Of a stretch of 16,902 bases of DNA, positions 1 through 7,458 are shown piece after piece (position 1 is the first letter of the stretch; every line of letters starts with the position of its first letter). Origin of the DNA: CAZEIW01 sp964512305 (GTDB lineage Bacteria > Pseudomonadota > Gammaproteobacteria > Burkholderiales > Burkholderiaceae_F); contig CAZEIW010000236.1 in assembly GCA_964512305.1 (NCBI GenBank), forward strand, positions 1 to 16,902. The letters run 5' to 3'. The notes beneath the pieces were generated by a model. The model was not told the origin of the DNA. It saw only the letters and a list, made by a program, of their open reading frames with translations, and ran no database searches. The translations under genes were made by a program, and so were the position numbers.

Positions 1-123
1 TCCGTGGAGCAGGGCCCGACGCTGCGGCGCTTCTCGGCCCGCGCCAAGGGCCGCGGGACGCGCATCAGCAAGAAGAGCTGCCACATCTACGTCGCGGTCG
101 GCGACGGCAAGAGCGAGAAATAG
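1..123 (+). CDS. rplV: 50S ribosomal protein L22, C-terminal part (truncated by window edge)
   Basis: The window starts in frame inside this gene. The 40 visible residues begin SVEQGPTLRRFSARAKGRG and continue through the TRISKKSCHIYV stretch to a TAG stop. This matches the conserved end of L22: the tip of the beta-hairpin loop that lines the nascent-peptide exit tunnel, followed by the final strands. L22 binds 23S rRNA during 50S assembly. The gene lies directly upstream of rpsC, as in the canonical S10 operon. Only the C-terminal third is present, so start, promoter and full length cannot be judged. Identity is secure from sequence and position. Confidence 0.95.
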   Translation, partial: SVEQGPTLRRFSARAKGRGTRISKKSCHIYVAVGDGKSEK

Positions 124-143
124 GTTTAGGCATGATCCGCATT

Positions 144-188
144 CTCACCCTCACCCCTTCCCCCTCTCCCTCGAGGGAGAGGGGAAAC
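144..188 (+). repeat. Dispersed GC-rich palindromic repeat, copy R1 (rplV–rpsC gap)
   Basis: A CTCACCCTCACCCC lead-in is followed by a perfect 24-bp palindrome at 161-184 with CTCGAG at its centre and arms ending CCCCTCTCCC / GGGAGAGGGG. The same lead-in plus palindrome recurs near 9930, 10390, 10450, 16740 and 16800, so it is a member of a dispersed family of REP type. In the transcript it would form a strong hairpin between rplV and rpsC. No U tract follows, so it is not a standard intrinsic terminator. Confidence 0.85.
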
Positions 189-196
189 GTCGAGTG

Positions 197-219
197 GGGA
201 ACGCCTGTCGGCGTTTCCC
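197..219 (+). promoter_or_regulatory. Hairpin just upstream of the rpsC ribosome-binding site
   Basis: GGGAACGCC at 197-205 and GGCGTTTCCC at 210-219 can pair around a TGTC loop with one bulged T. The right arm could instead pair with GGGAAACG at 182-189, which overlaps the end of the R1 palindrome, so two mutually exclusive folds are possible. The rpsC Shine–Dalgarno candidate GAGGT follows at about 226-229. A regulatory role is inference only. Confidence 0.4.
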
Positions 220-236
220 AAATCTGAGGTACTGCC

Positions 237-1238
<1,002 letters not shown>

Positions 1239-1273
1239 CGCGCCGGCCGACTTGGGCCTGCCGGAGAATCACG

Positions 1274-1690
<417 letters not shown>

Positions 1691-1700
1691 GGGGGACGCG

Positions 1701-1895
1701 ATGGAAGCCAAGGAACTGCGCGGCAAGGATGCCGCCGCGCTCGAAACCGAGTTGCGCGAGCTGCTGAAGGCGCAATTTTCCGCGCGCATGCAGAAGGCGA
1801 CGCAGCAGCTGCAGAACCTGAGCCAGCTGCGCAAGCTGCGCCGCGACATCGCGCGCGTGCGAACCGTGATCGCCGAGAAGGCCACCGCCAAATGA
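1701..1895 (+). CDS. rpmC: 50S ribosomal protein L29
   Basis: L29 is a small helical protein near the exit of the peptide tunnel, next to the docking site for trigger factor and SRP. The 64-residue product begins MEAKELRGKDAAALETELRE and ends with the basic LRKLRRDIARVRTVIAEKA helix typical of L29. GGGGGACGCG precedes the ATG. Its TGA stop overlaps the rpsQ ATG in an ATGA junction, which implies translational coupling of L29 and S17. Confidence 0.97.
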   Translation: MEAKELRGKDAAALETELRELLKAQFSARMQKATQQLQNLSQLRKLRRDIARVRTVIAEKATAK

Positions 1896-2185
1896 CGTCA
1901 CCCGAGCAAGCGAAGACCGCCACCGGAACGGCCGCGCCCAAGCGCACGCTGGTCGGGCGCGTGGTGAGCAACAAGATGGAGCGCACCGTCACGGTGCTCG
2001 TCGAGCGCCGGGTCAAGCACCCCGTCTACGGCAAGTACGTCGTGCGCTCGACGAAGCTGCACGCGCACGACGAGAGCAACCGCATCAACGAAGGCGACGT
2101 GGTCGAGATCGCCGAGACGCGTCCGCTGTCCAGGACGAAGTCCTGGACGGTCATGCGCGTGGTGGAAGCGGCGCGCACGGTCTGA
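1892..2185 (+). CDS. rpsQ: 30S ribosomal protein S17
   Basis: S17 is an OB-fold 16S rRNA-binding protein required early in 30S assembly. The 97-residue product contains the conserved LVGRVVSNKMERTVTVLVER stretch and the later HDESNRINEGDVVEI and RPLSRTKSW blocks. It has a short N-terminal extension (about 12 residues) over E. coli S17 (84 residues). The start overlaps the rpmC stop by 4 bp. It is the last gene of the S10 block; the next gene is convergent and only 16 bp away, with no obvious intrinsic terminator between them. Confidence 0.97.
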   Translation: MTSPEQAKTATGTAAPKRTLVGRVVSNKMERTVTVLVERRVKHPVYGKYVVRSTKLHAHDESNRINEGDVVEIAETRPLSRTKSWTVMRVVEAARTV

Positions 2186-2201
2186 ACCCGGCGGTCTGAA
2201 C

Positions 2202-3293
2202 TCAGTCGCCGAAGCCGGCGCCGGCCGACTTCGCGAATTCGACCGCGTACTCGCAGTAGATCCTGGCGACGCTGCGGACCAGCTCCCGGCGCACGTCGCT
2301 CATCGGCGTGATCCGCCTTGCGGGCCGACCGCCCCACAACCAGCCGCTTTCGAGCACCTGCCGGGGTTGGGTCGAGCTGCCCGCGGCCAGCAGCACGTCC
2401 GGTTCGATCACGGTCCCCGGGGCGACGAAAGACGCCATCCCGATCAGCGAAAAGTCGCCGATCTCGCAATCCTGCAGCGACACGTTGTGGCCGATCGTGA
2501 CACCGGCCCCGATTCTGACCGGCGACGACATCGCATAGATGACGGTGTTGTCCTGGATGTTCGCGCCGGCACCGACCAGGATGCCGCGGCCGCCGCCGTC
2601 GAGCGCGCAGCCGAACCAGACGCTGGCGTCGGGTGCCAGCGCAAGGCGGCCCTCGACCTGTGCGTTCGGGGCGACATAGCCCTGCGCCTCGTCCGGCAGG
2701 CGCCCCCGCGCGGCCGCTGGCGCGTCGATCTCGAGCCCGTCGGCCGCCTGCTCGCCCGCCGACGCGTTGCGGACCCGGCCACGCAGCAGCATCAACTCGC
2801 CGGGCTCGAGGCGCCTCAGCGGCACCGCGGGGCTGCCCCGGCACAAGTGGCCCGGCGGCAGCTCGGCGCGCGGATACACGATGGAGCCGGCGGTCAATAC
2901 GCTGCCGGCGCCCACGACGGCGCCGTCCAGGACCGCGGTGTTGTCCTCGATCACGCAGCGGTCGCCTACGCGGCAGGCATGGACGACCGCGTTGCGCCCG
3001 ACGGTCACCTCGTGGCCGACGATCGCGGGATACTGCTCGTGCGCGATGTGGACGGTCGAGCGCTCGCCGAGGTAGAAATCGGTTCCGACGTCGACGTCGT
3101 GACCGTCCCCGCGGATCACGGAATACGCGTTCAGGATCGCGCCGGCTCCCAGCCGTACGCGCCCGCACACCGCGGCGCCGATGCCGGTGCGGCGGGGCGC
3201 TCCGCCGAGCTCCGGCATGACTCCGCGAAAGCCCAGGCACAGCAGCTCGTCCAGCGGCGCGGGCGCCGAGCGCTCTGTTTGCACTCCGTGCAT
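2202..3293 (-). CDS. Tandem two-domain gamma-carbonic-anhydrase-like (left-handed beta-helix) protein
   Basis: The 363-residue product (ATG at 3293, MHGVQTERSA) has two consecutive hexapeptide-repeat domains of the gamma-carbonic anhydrase/YrdA family, at about 35-160 and 205-335, joined by an Ala-rich linker. Domain 1 keeps an RGD (61-63) and His82 and His105 at the positions of Cam His81 and His122, but has Arg100 where His117 is expected. Domain 2 keeps NIQD (245-248) and His269 (the His117 position), but has Tyr253 and Gln274 in place of the other two ligands. Both domains end in a G(S/R)PA motif. Single-domain family members are usually about 170-210 residues. The reading frame stays open upstream to 3578, but that part has no family similarity; no strong Shine–Dalgarno sequence marks the chosen start. 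The gene lies antisense between rpsQ and rplN. Activity could be carbonic anhydrase, acyltransferase-like, or structural; the substrate is unknown. Confidence 0.8.
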   Translation of the reverse strand: MHGVQTERSAPAPLDELLCLGFRGVMPELGGAPRRTGIGAAVCGRVRLGAGAILNAYSVIRGDGHDVDVGTDFYLGERSTVHIAHEQYPAIVGHEVTVGRNAVVHACRVGDRCVIEDNTAVLDGAVVGAGSVLTAGSIVYPRAELPPGHLCRGSPAVPLRRLEPGELMLLRGRVRNASAGEQAADGLEIDAPAAARGRLPDEAQGYVAPNAQVEGRLALAPDASVWFGCALDGGGRGILVGAGANIQDNTVIYAMSSPVRIGAGVTIGHNVSLQDCEIGDFSLIGMASFVAPGTVIEPDVLLAAGSSTQPRQVLESGWLWGGRPARRITPMSDVRRELVRSVARIYCEYAVEFAKSAGAGFGD

Positions 3294-3643
3294 CGTGTGT
3301 CCGAGGAAGGTTGTTGAGGTAGCGGCCCGACGGTGCACCGCCGATCGTATCCGCGCGATGTTAAAACACGGGACGCCGTCGGGCGGGCGGTGGGCCGCGA
3401 CCGCCGGCCGGGGAGCGCCGGCGGGCCCCCCGGCCCCAGGGTCGGACCCCGAGGCGCCTTGCGCCCTGGGCGCGATCCGGATTAGAATACTTGGCTCGCC
3501 TGGTGAAAACCGGCGGCAAATCGGTTCGGCGCCCTCCGGCATGCGGCAGGGTCCGGCCGCCTCCCCGAACGGGACCAAAACTGTCCGCGGTTCCTGCGTG
3601 CCTGGCCGGCGGCGCGGGTCACGCGGGCAAGTTGGGACGAACG
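3294..3643. other. 350-bp divergent intergenic region between the beta-helix gene and rplN
   Basis: This is the only long gap inside the ribosomal cluster and separates the minus-strand beta-helix gene from rplN. It is very GC-rich, apart from a short AT patch around 3358-3366. It contains one convincing plus-strand promoter candidate at 3459-3488 and would give rplN an untranslated leader of about 150 nt. No tRNA, repeat-family copy or conserved coding sequence was recognised. The rplN frame is open back to 3491, but the translated extension does not resemble L14. Confidence 0.7.
3459..3488 (+). promoter_or_regulatory. Candidate sigma70 promoter of the spc operon
   Basis: TTGCGC at 3459-3464 and TAGAAT at 3483-3488 are separated by 18 bp and read toward rplN. 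A start of transcription near 3495 is implied. The spacer contains the palindrome GCGCCCTGGGCGC (3461-3473), which overlaps the -35 element and could be an operator or a chance GC palindrome. A promoter is expected here because the antisense gene interrupts read-through from the S10 block. Assignment rests on motif match and position only. Confidence 0.5.
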
Positions 3644-4012
3644 ATGATTCAGATGCAGACGATGCTCGACGTCGCCGACAATACCGGTGCGCGGGCGGTG
3701 ATGTGTATCAAGGTGCTCGGCGGCTCAAAGCGCCGCTACGCCAACATCGGCGACGTCATCAAGGTGACGGTGAAGGACGCCGCGCCGCGCGGCCGCGTCA
3801 AGAAGGGCGAGGTATACCACGCGGTGGTGGTCCGCACCGCGAGCGGCCTGCGCCGCATCGACGGCTCGGCGATCAAGTTCGACCGCAACGCCGCGGTGCT
3901 GCTCAACAACAAGATGGAGCCGATCGGCACCCGCATCTTCGGGCCGGTGACGCGCGAACTGCGCACCGAGCGCTTCATGAAGATCGTGTCGCTGGCGCCC
4001 GAAGTGCTGTAG
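3644..4012 (+). CDS. rplN: 50S ribosomal protein L14
   Basis: L14 binds 23S rRNA at the subunit interface and forms an intersubunit bridge with 16S rRNA. From the ATG at 3644 the product is 122 residues (E. coli 123), starting MIQMQTMLDVADNTGARAVM and ending GPVTRELRTERFMKIVSLAPEVL without gaps. The upstream in-frame extension from 3491 is rejected because L14 almost universally starts MIQ. The Shine–Dalgarno sequence is weak (TTGGGACG). It is the first gene of the spc block and follows the putative promoter. Confidence 0.97.
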   Translation: MIQMQTMLDVADNTGARAVMCIKVLGGSKRRYANIGDVIKVTVKDAAPRGRVKKGEVYHAVVVRTASGLRRIDGSAIKFDRNAAVLLNNKMEPIGTRIFGPVTRELRTERFMKIVSLAPEVL

Positions 4013-4066
4013 CGCCGCAGCGCCGAAATCGACTCGCAGCAGGGAATTCCGCAGGAGAGCGCCCCG

Positions 4067-4387
4067 ATGCAACGCATCCGCAAAGGCGACGAAGTGATCG
4101 TGATCGCAGGCAAGGACAAGGGCAAGCGCGGCGTCGTGCTGGCCCGCGTCGACGAGCGCCGCGTCACGGTCGAAGGCGTCAACATGGTCAAGAAGCACGT
4201 CCGCCCGAACCCGATGAAGGGCGTTGCCGGCGGCATCAGCGACAAGACGATGCCGATCGACCAGTCCAACGTGCAGATCTACAACCCCGGCACGAGCAAG
4301 GGCGACCGGATCGGATTCAAGGTGGTCGACGGCCGCAAGGTGCGCGTGTTCAAGAGCAACGGCGCCGTGGTCGGGACGGGCGACTGA
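4067..4387 (+). CDS. rplX: 50S ribosomal protein L24
   Basis: L24 is one of the two proteins that start 50S assembly. The 106-residue product has the KOW motif at the N-terminus (RKGDEVIVIAGKDKGKRGVV) and the conserved NMVKKHVRPNP block, and is close to E. coli length (104). AGGAGAG ends about 9 nt before the ATG and gives a strong ribosome-binding site. It lies 54 bp after rplN and 17 bp before rplE, in the usual spc order. Confidence 0.97.
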   Translation: MQRIRKGDEVIVIAGKDKGKRGVVLARVDERRVTVEGVNMVKKHVRPNPMKGVAGGISDKTMPIDQSNVQIYNPGTSKGDRIGFKVVDGRKVRVFKSNGAVVGTGD

Positions 4388-4404
4388 GAGCGAGAGGAAC
4401 CCAC

Positions 4405-4944
4405 ATGGCCCGTTTGCAGACGCTGTACCGGGAAAAGGTCGTCCCCGAGCTGGTCAAGCAGTTCGGCTATGCGACGACGATGCAGGCACCGCGAATCACC
4501 AAGATCACCCTGAACATGGGGGTCGGCGAGGCGGTCGCCGACAAGAAGAACATCGACGCGGCGGTCACCGACATGACGCGCATCGCCGGCCAGAAGCCGG
4601 TCGTCACCAAGTCGCGCAAGGCGATCGCCAACTTCAAGATCCGCCAGGGCCTGGCGATCGGCTGCATGGTGACCCTTCGCGGGCGGCGCATGTACGAGTT
4701 CCTCGACCGCCTGGTCACGATCGCGTTTCCGCGCATGCGCGACTTCCGCGGCGTGTCCGGGCGGGCCTTCGACGGCCGCGGCAACTACAGCGTCGGCCTG
4801 AAGGAACAGATCATCTTCCCCGAGATCGAGTACGACAAGATCGACAAGCTGCGGGGCATGAACATCAGCATCACGACGACGGCGAAAACGGACGAGGAAG
4901 CCAAGGCGCTGCTTGCCGCGTTCCGGTTCCCGTTCCGCAATTGA
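4405..4944 (+). CDS. rplE: 50S ribosomal protein L5
   Basis: L5 binds 5S rRNA in the central protuberance and contacts P-site tRNA. The ATG at 4405 gives 179 residues, the same as E. coli. It starts MARLQTLYREKVVPELVKQF and contains ITKITLNMGVGEA, GQKPVVTKSRKAIANFKIR and the GRGNYSVGLKEQIIFPEIEYD block. GAGAGGAAC precedes the start. The frame is open far upstream through rplX and the rplN region, but only the part from 4405 is L5. In E. coli, S8 represses this operon by binding the mRNA near the rplE start; that site was not verified here. Confidence 0.98.
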   Translation: MARLQTLYREKVVPELVKQFGYATTMQAPRITKITLNMGVGEAVADKKNIDAAVTDMTRIAGQKPVVTKSRKAIANFKIRQGLAIGCMVTLRGRRMYEFLDRLVTIAFPRMRDFRGVSGRAFDGRGNYSVGLKEQIIFPEIEYDKIDKLRGMNISITTTAKTDEEAKALLAAFRFPFRN

Positions 4945-4956
4945 GCGAGGTGAACG

Positions 4957-5262
4957 TTGGCTAAGCTAGCCCTGAAGAACCGCGAAGCGAAGCGTGAAGC
5001 GCTGGCGAAGAAGTTCGCCGCCAAGCGCGCCGCGCTGAAGGCGTCGGCTTCGGACCAGACCCTGTCGATGGAAGAGCGCCTGCAGGCGCAGCAGAAGCTG
5101 CAGACGCTGCCGCGCAACGCCAACCCGACCCGCCTGCGCAACCGCTGCGCGCTGACGGGCAGGCCGCGCGGGACGTTCCGCAAGTTCGGGCTCGGCCGCA
5201 ACAAGATCCGCGAGGCGGCGATGCGCGGCGACATCCCGGGCCTGACCAAGGCAAGCTGGTAG
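4957..5262 (+). CDS. rpsN: 30S ribosomal protein S14, zinc-independent form, TTG start
   Basis: S14 assembles into the 30S head. The product is 101 residues, starts (M)AKLALKNREAKREALAKK, and has the RNRCALTGRPRGTFRKFGLG and GDIPGLTKASW blocks. This is the long form lacking paired CxxC motifs, so it does not bind zinc. The start is TTG at 4957, directed by GAGGTGA at 4947-4953; no in-frame ATG gives the conserved N-terminus. TTG is uncommon for a ribosomal protein. The gene is 12 bp after rplE. Confidence 0.95.
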   Translation: MAKLALKNREAKREALAKKFAAKRAALKASASDQTLSMEERLQAQQKLQTLPRNANPTRLRNRCALTGRPRGTFRKFGLGRNKIREAAMRGDIPGLTKASW

Positions 5263-5274
5263 CGGAGTCCGAAT

Positions 5275-5682
5275 ATGAGCATGAGTGACCCGATTGCCGA
5301 CATGCTGACGCGCATCCGCAACGCGCAGCGCGTCGAGAAGACCGAGGTGATGATGCCTGCCTCGAAGCTGAAGGTGGCCATCGCCCAGGTCCTGCAGGAC
5401 GAGGGCTACATCGAGGGCTTCAAGGTCGACGCGGATGCGGGCGCGTCCGCCGGCCATCAGCAGCTGCGCATCGGCCTGAAGTACTACGCCGGACGCCCGG
5501 TGATCGAGCGGCTCGAGCGCGTTTCCAGGCCCGGCCTGCGGATCTACAAGGGTCGCGACGATCTGCCGCAGGTGATGAACGGCCTGGGCGTGGCGATCAT
5601 CTCCACTTCGCGCGGCGTGATGACCGACCGGCGCGCGCGCCACCAGGGTGTCGGTGGCGAAGTGCTGTGCTACGTGGCCTGA
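5275..5682 (+). CDS. rpsH: 30S ribosomal protein S8
   Basis: S8 binds helix 21 of 16S rRNA and, in E. coli, represses the spc operon. The 135-residue product starts MSMSDPIADMLTRIRNAQ and ends RGVMTDRRARHQGVGGEVLC plus YVA. It also has the YYAGRPVIERLERVSRPGLR block. A short Ala/Gly-rich insertion (about residues 52-61, DADAGASAGH) makes it a few residues longer than the usual 130-131. A second ATG two codons downstream is possible, but the longer MSMSD start is typical of betaproteobacteria. GGAG lies shortly upstream. Confidence 0.97.
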   Translation: MSMSDPIADMLTRIRNAQRVEKTEVMMPASKLKVAIAQVLQDEGYIEGFKVDADAGASAGHQQLRIGLKYYAGRPVIERLERVSRPGLRIYKGRDDLPQVMNGLGVAIISTSRGVMTDRRARHQGVGGEVLCYVA

Positions 5683-5696
5683 GCCGGGGGACGCCG

Positions 5697-6230
5697 ATGT
5701 CGCGAGTTGCACGGATTCCGGTGACGCTGGTCAAGGGCGTCGATGCGCAGGTCGCGGGCGGCGAGATCACCGTCAAGGGCCCGCAAGGCACGCTCAAGCA
5801 CCCCATTGGCGCGCTGGTCAAGGTCACGGTCGAGGGCGGCAAGGTCAGTTTCGCGGCCGCGGACGAAAGCCGCGAGGCGAACGCGATGAGCGGCACGCTG
5901 CGCTCGCTGGTCGCCGGCATGGTCGAGGGCGTGAGCCGGGGTTTCGAGCGGCGCCTGACCCTCGTCGGGGTCGGCTATCGGGCGCAGGCGCAGGGCGACA
6001 AGGTCAACCTGTCGCTCGGGTTCTCGCACCCGGTCGTGCATCAGATGCCGGCCGGCATCAAGGCCGAGACGCCGACCCAGACCGAGATCGTGATCAAGGG
6101 CGCCGACAAGCAGAAGGTCGGGCAGGTCGCGGCCGAGCTGCGCGCCTACAAGCCGCCCGAGCCCTACAAGGGCAAGGGCGTGCGCTATGCGAATGAAACC
6201 GTGGTCTTGAAAGAGACCAAGAAGAAATAA
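5697..6230 (+). CDS. rplF: 50S ribosomal protein L6
   Basis: L6 binds 23S rRNA near the factor-binding site and the sarcin–ricin loop. From ATG at 5697 the product is 177 residues (E. coli 177), starting MSRVARIPVTLVKGVDAQ. It contains GVSRGFERRLTLVGVGYRAQ and the C-terminal RAYKPPEPYKGKGVRY signature. A longer frame starting at 5667 lies inside rpsH and is rejected because L6 starts MSR. GGGGGACG precedes the ATG, 14 bp after the rpsH stop. Confidence 0.97.
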   Translation: MSRVARIPVTLVKGVDAQVAGGEITVKGPQGTLKHPIGALVKVTVEGGKVSFAAADESREANAMSGTLRSLVAGMVEGVSRGFERRLTLVGVGYRAQAQGDKVNLSLGFSHPVVHQMPAGIKAETPTQTEIVIKGADKQKVGQVAAELRAYKPPEPYKGKGVRYANETVVLKETKKK

Positions 6231-6256
6231 CCCTCGAGCGGATCGACCGGGCAATC

Positions 6257-6625
6257 ATGATCAGCAAGAAGGAAACACGACAGCGCCGTGCGCGCGCCAC
6301 CCGGGTGCGGATCGCCCTGCAGCGGGCCAACCGCCTCACGGTGCATCGCTCCAACCTGCACATCTACGCCGCGGTGATCTCGCCCGATGGCGGCAAGGTG
6401 CTGGTGTCGGCGTCGACGGTCGAGCAGGAAGTGCGCAACGAGCTCGCCGCGGCCAAGGGAAGGGGCGGCAACGTCGCGGCGGCGAAGATCGTCGGCGCGC
6501 GGCTTGCCCGCAAGGCGGCCGCCGCGGGCATCGAGCGCGTCTCGTTCGACCGCTCGGGGTTCCACTACCACGGCCGCGTCAAGGCGCTCGCGGATGCGGC
6601 GCGCGAGGCGGGGTTGAAGTTCTGA
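6257..6625 (+). CDS. rplR: 50S ribosomal protein L18
   Basis: L18 mediates attachment of 5S rRNA to the 50S subunit together with L5. The 122-residue product (E. coli 117) shows the basic N-terminus MISKKETRQRRARATRVRI, the RLTVHRSNLHIYAAVI strand, and the C-terminal FDRSGFHYHGRVKALADAAR. It lies between rplF and rpsE in standard order. A weak Shine–Dalgarno sequence precedes the ATG. No anomaly. Confidence 0.97.
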   Translation: MISKKETRQRRARATRVRIALQRANRLTVHRSNLHIYAAVISPDGGKVLVSASTVEQEVRNELAAAKGRGGNVAAAKIVGARLARKAAAAGIERVSFDRSGFHYHGRVKALADAAREAGLKF

Positions 6626-6644
6626 GGGACAGGGGAGTTTTGTG

Positions 6645-6667
6645 AGCCGGCGGTAGGGCCGCCGGCT
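6645..6667 (+). promoter_or_regulatory. Perfect 9-bp hairpin abutting the rpsE ribosome-binding site
   Basis: AGCCGGCGG (6645-6653) and CCGCCGGCT (6659-6667) pair perfectly around a TAGGG loop. The very next bases, GGAGA at 6668-6672, are the Shine–Dalgarno sequence of rpsE. The stem is therefore flush against the ribosome-binding site without covering it. There is no U tract, so it is not a terminator. It may set ribosome access or mRNA stability; this is inference. Confidence 0.6.
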
Positions 6668-6678
6668 GGAGAATCGGA

Positions 6679-7197
6679 ATGGCAAAGATCCAACCGAAGA
6701 ATCTCGGCGAAGCGCGCGACGACGGGATGCGCGAGAAGATGATCGCGGTCAACCGCGTGACCAAGGTGGTCAAGGGTGGCCGGATCCTCGGGTTCGCGGC
6801 GCTCACCGTGGTCTGCGATGGCGATGGCCGCATCGGCATGGGCAAGGGCAAGGCGCGCGAGGTGCCGGTGGCGGTGCAGAAGGCGATGGAACGCGCCCGG
6901 CGCGGCATGGGTCGGATGCCGCTGAGGAACGGAACGCTGCAGCATGCGGTCGAAGGCAAGCACGGCGCGGCCAAGGTGATGCTGGCGCCGGCCGCCGAAG
7001 GCGCGGGCGTGATCGCCGGCGGGCCGCTGCGCGCGATCTTCGACGTGATGGGCGTGCGCAACATCGTGGCCAAGTCGCACGGCTCGACCAACCCGTACAA
7101 CATGGTGCGCGCGACGCTCAAGGCGCTCGAGCGGCTGCGTACGCCGGCCGAGATCGCCGCCAAGCGCGGCAAGTCGGTCGAAGAGATTCTCGGCTGA
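6679..7197 (+). CDS. rpsE: 30S ribosomal protein S5
   Basis: S5 contributes to decoding accuracy and mRNA unwinding on the 30S subunit. The 172-residue product (E. coli 167) has the double-stranded-RNA-binding-like N-terminal domain with MREKMIAVNRVTKVVKGGR and FAALTVVCDGDGRIGMGKGK. The C-terminal domain has AGGPLRAIFDVMGVRNIVAK and GSTNPYNMVRATL. GGAGA lies 6 nt before the ATG. It is separated from rplR by a 53-bp gap that holds a hairpin. Confidence 0.98.
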   Translation: MAKIQPKNLGEARDDGMREKMIAVNRVTKVVKGGRILGFAALTVVCDGDGRIGMGKGKAREVPVAVQKAMERARRGMGRMPLRNGTLQHAVEGKHGAAKVMLAPAAEGAGVIAGGPLRAIFDVMGVRNIVAKSHGSTNPYNMVRATLKALERLRTPAEIAAKRGKSVEEILG

Positions 7198-7207
7198 GGA
7201 GCGCCCC

Positions 7208-7420
7208 GTGTCGAAACAGACGGCAGGCAAGTCGGCAGGCGGCGCGAACGGGACCGTGCGGGTGACGCTGGTTCGCAGCGTGGCGGGCACCAAGCAGGAT
7301 CACCGTGCCACCGTGCTGGGTCTCGGCCTGAAGCGCATGAATCAGACCCGCGAGCTGCAGGACACGCCCGAGGTGCGCGGCATGATCAACAAGGTGGCCT
7401 ACCTGGTGAAGGTGGGTTGA
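7208..7420 (+). CDS. rpmD: 50S ribosomal protein L30, GTG start
   Basis: L30 is a small 23S rRNA-binding protein. The product is 70 residues; the core VRVTLVRSVAGTKQDHRATV through VRGMINKVAYLVKV is canonical. Some 16 polar Ser/Gly/Lys/Ala residues precede it, making the protein about ten longer than the usual 59-60. The GTG at 7208 has GAGGAGC well placed upstream and lies 10 bp after rpsE. No ATG near the core is available. Confidence 0.94.
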   Translation: MSKQTAGKSAGGANGTVRVTLVRSVAGTKQDHRATVLGLGLKRMNQTRELQDTPEVRGMINKVAYLVKVG

Positions 7421-7458
7421 TGGGCTGCACCGCCCGTCCGTAATCGAAGCGACGAGAG

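Noticed and set aside
161..184. Intrinsic terminator after rplV
   Set aside because: The stem is strong, but no T tract follows, and termination here would silence the rest of the S10 operon.
2209..2233. Terminator hairpin between rpsQ and the antisense gene
   Set aside because: The possible stem around GAAGCCGG/CCGACTTC contains a mismatch, lies within the last codons of the antisense gene, and lacks a T tract on either side.
3294..3578. N-terminal extension of the beta-helix protein to the start of the open frame
   Set aside because: The added residues are Pro/Arg/Gly-rich without hexapeptide repeats, and would overlap the spc promoter region.
3491..3643. N-terminal extension of L14 from an upstream ATG
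   Set aside because: L14 starts MIQ in nearly all bacteria, and the extension has no similarity to it; it lies downstream of the promoter candidate and is better read as leader.
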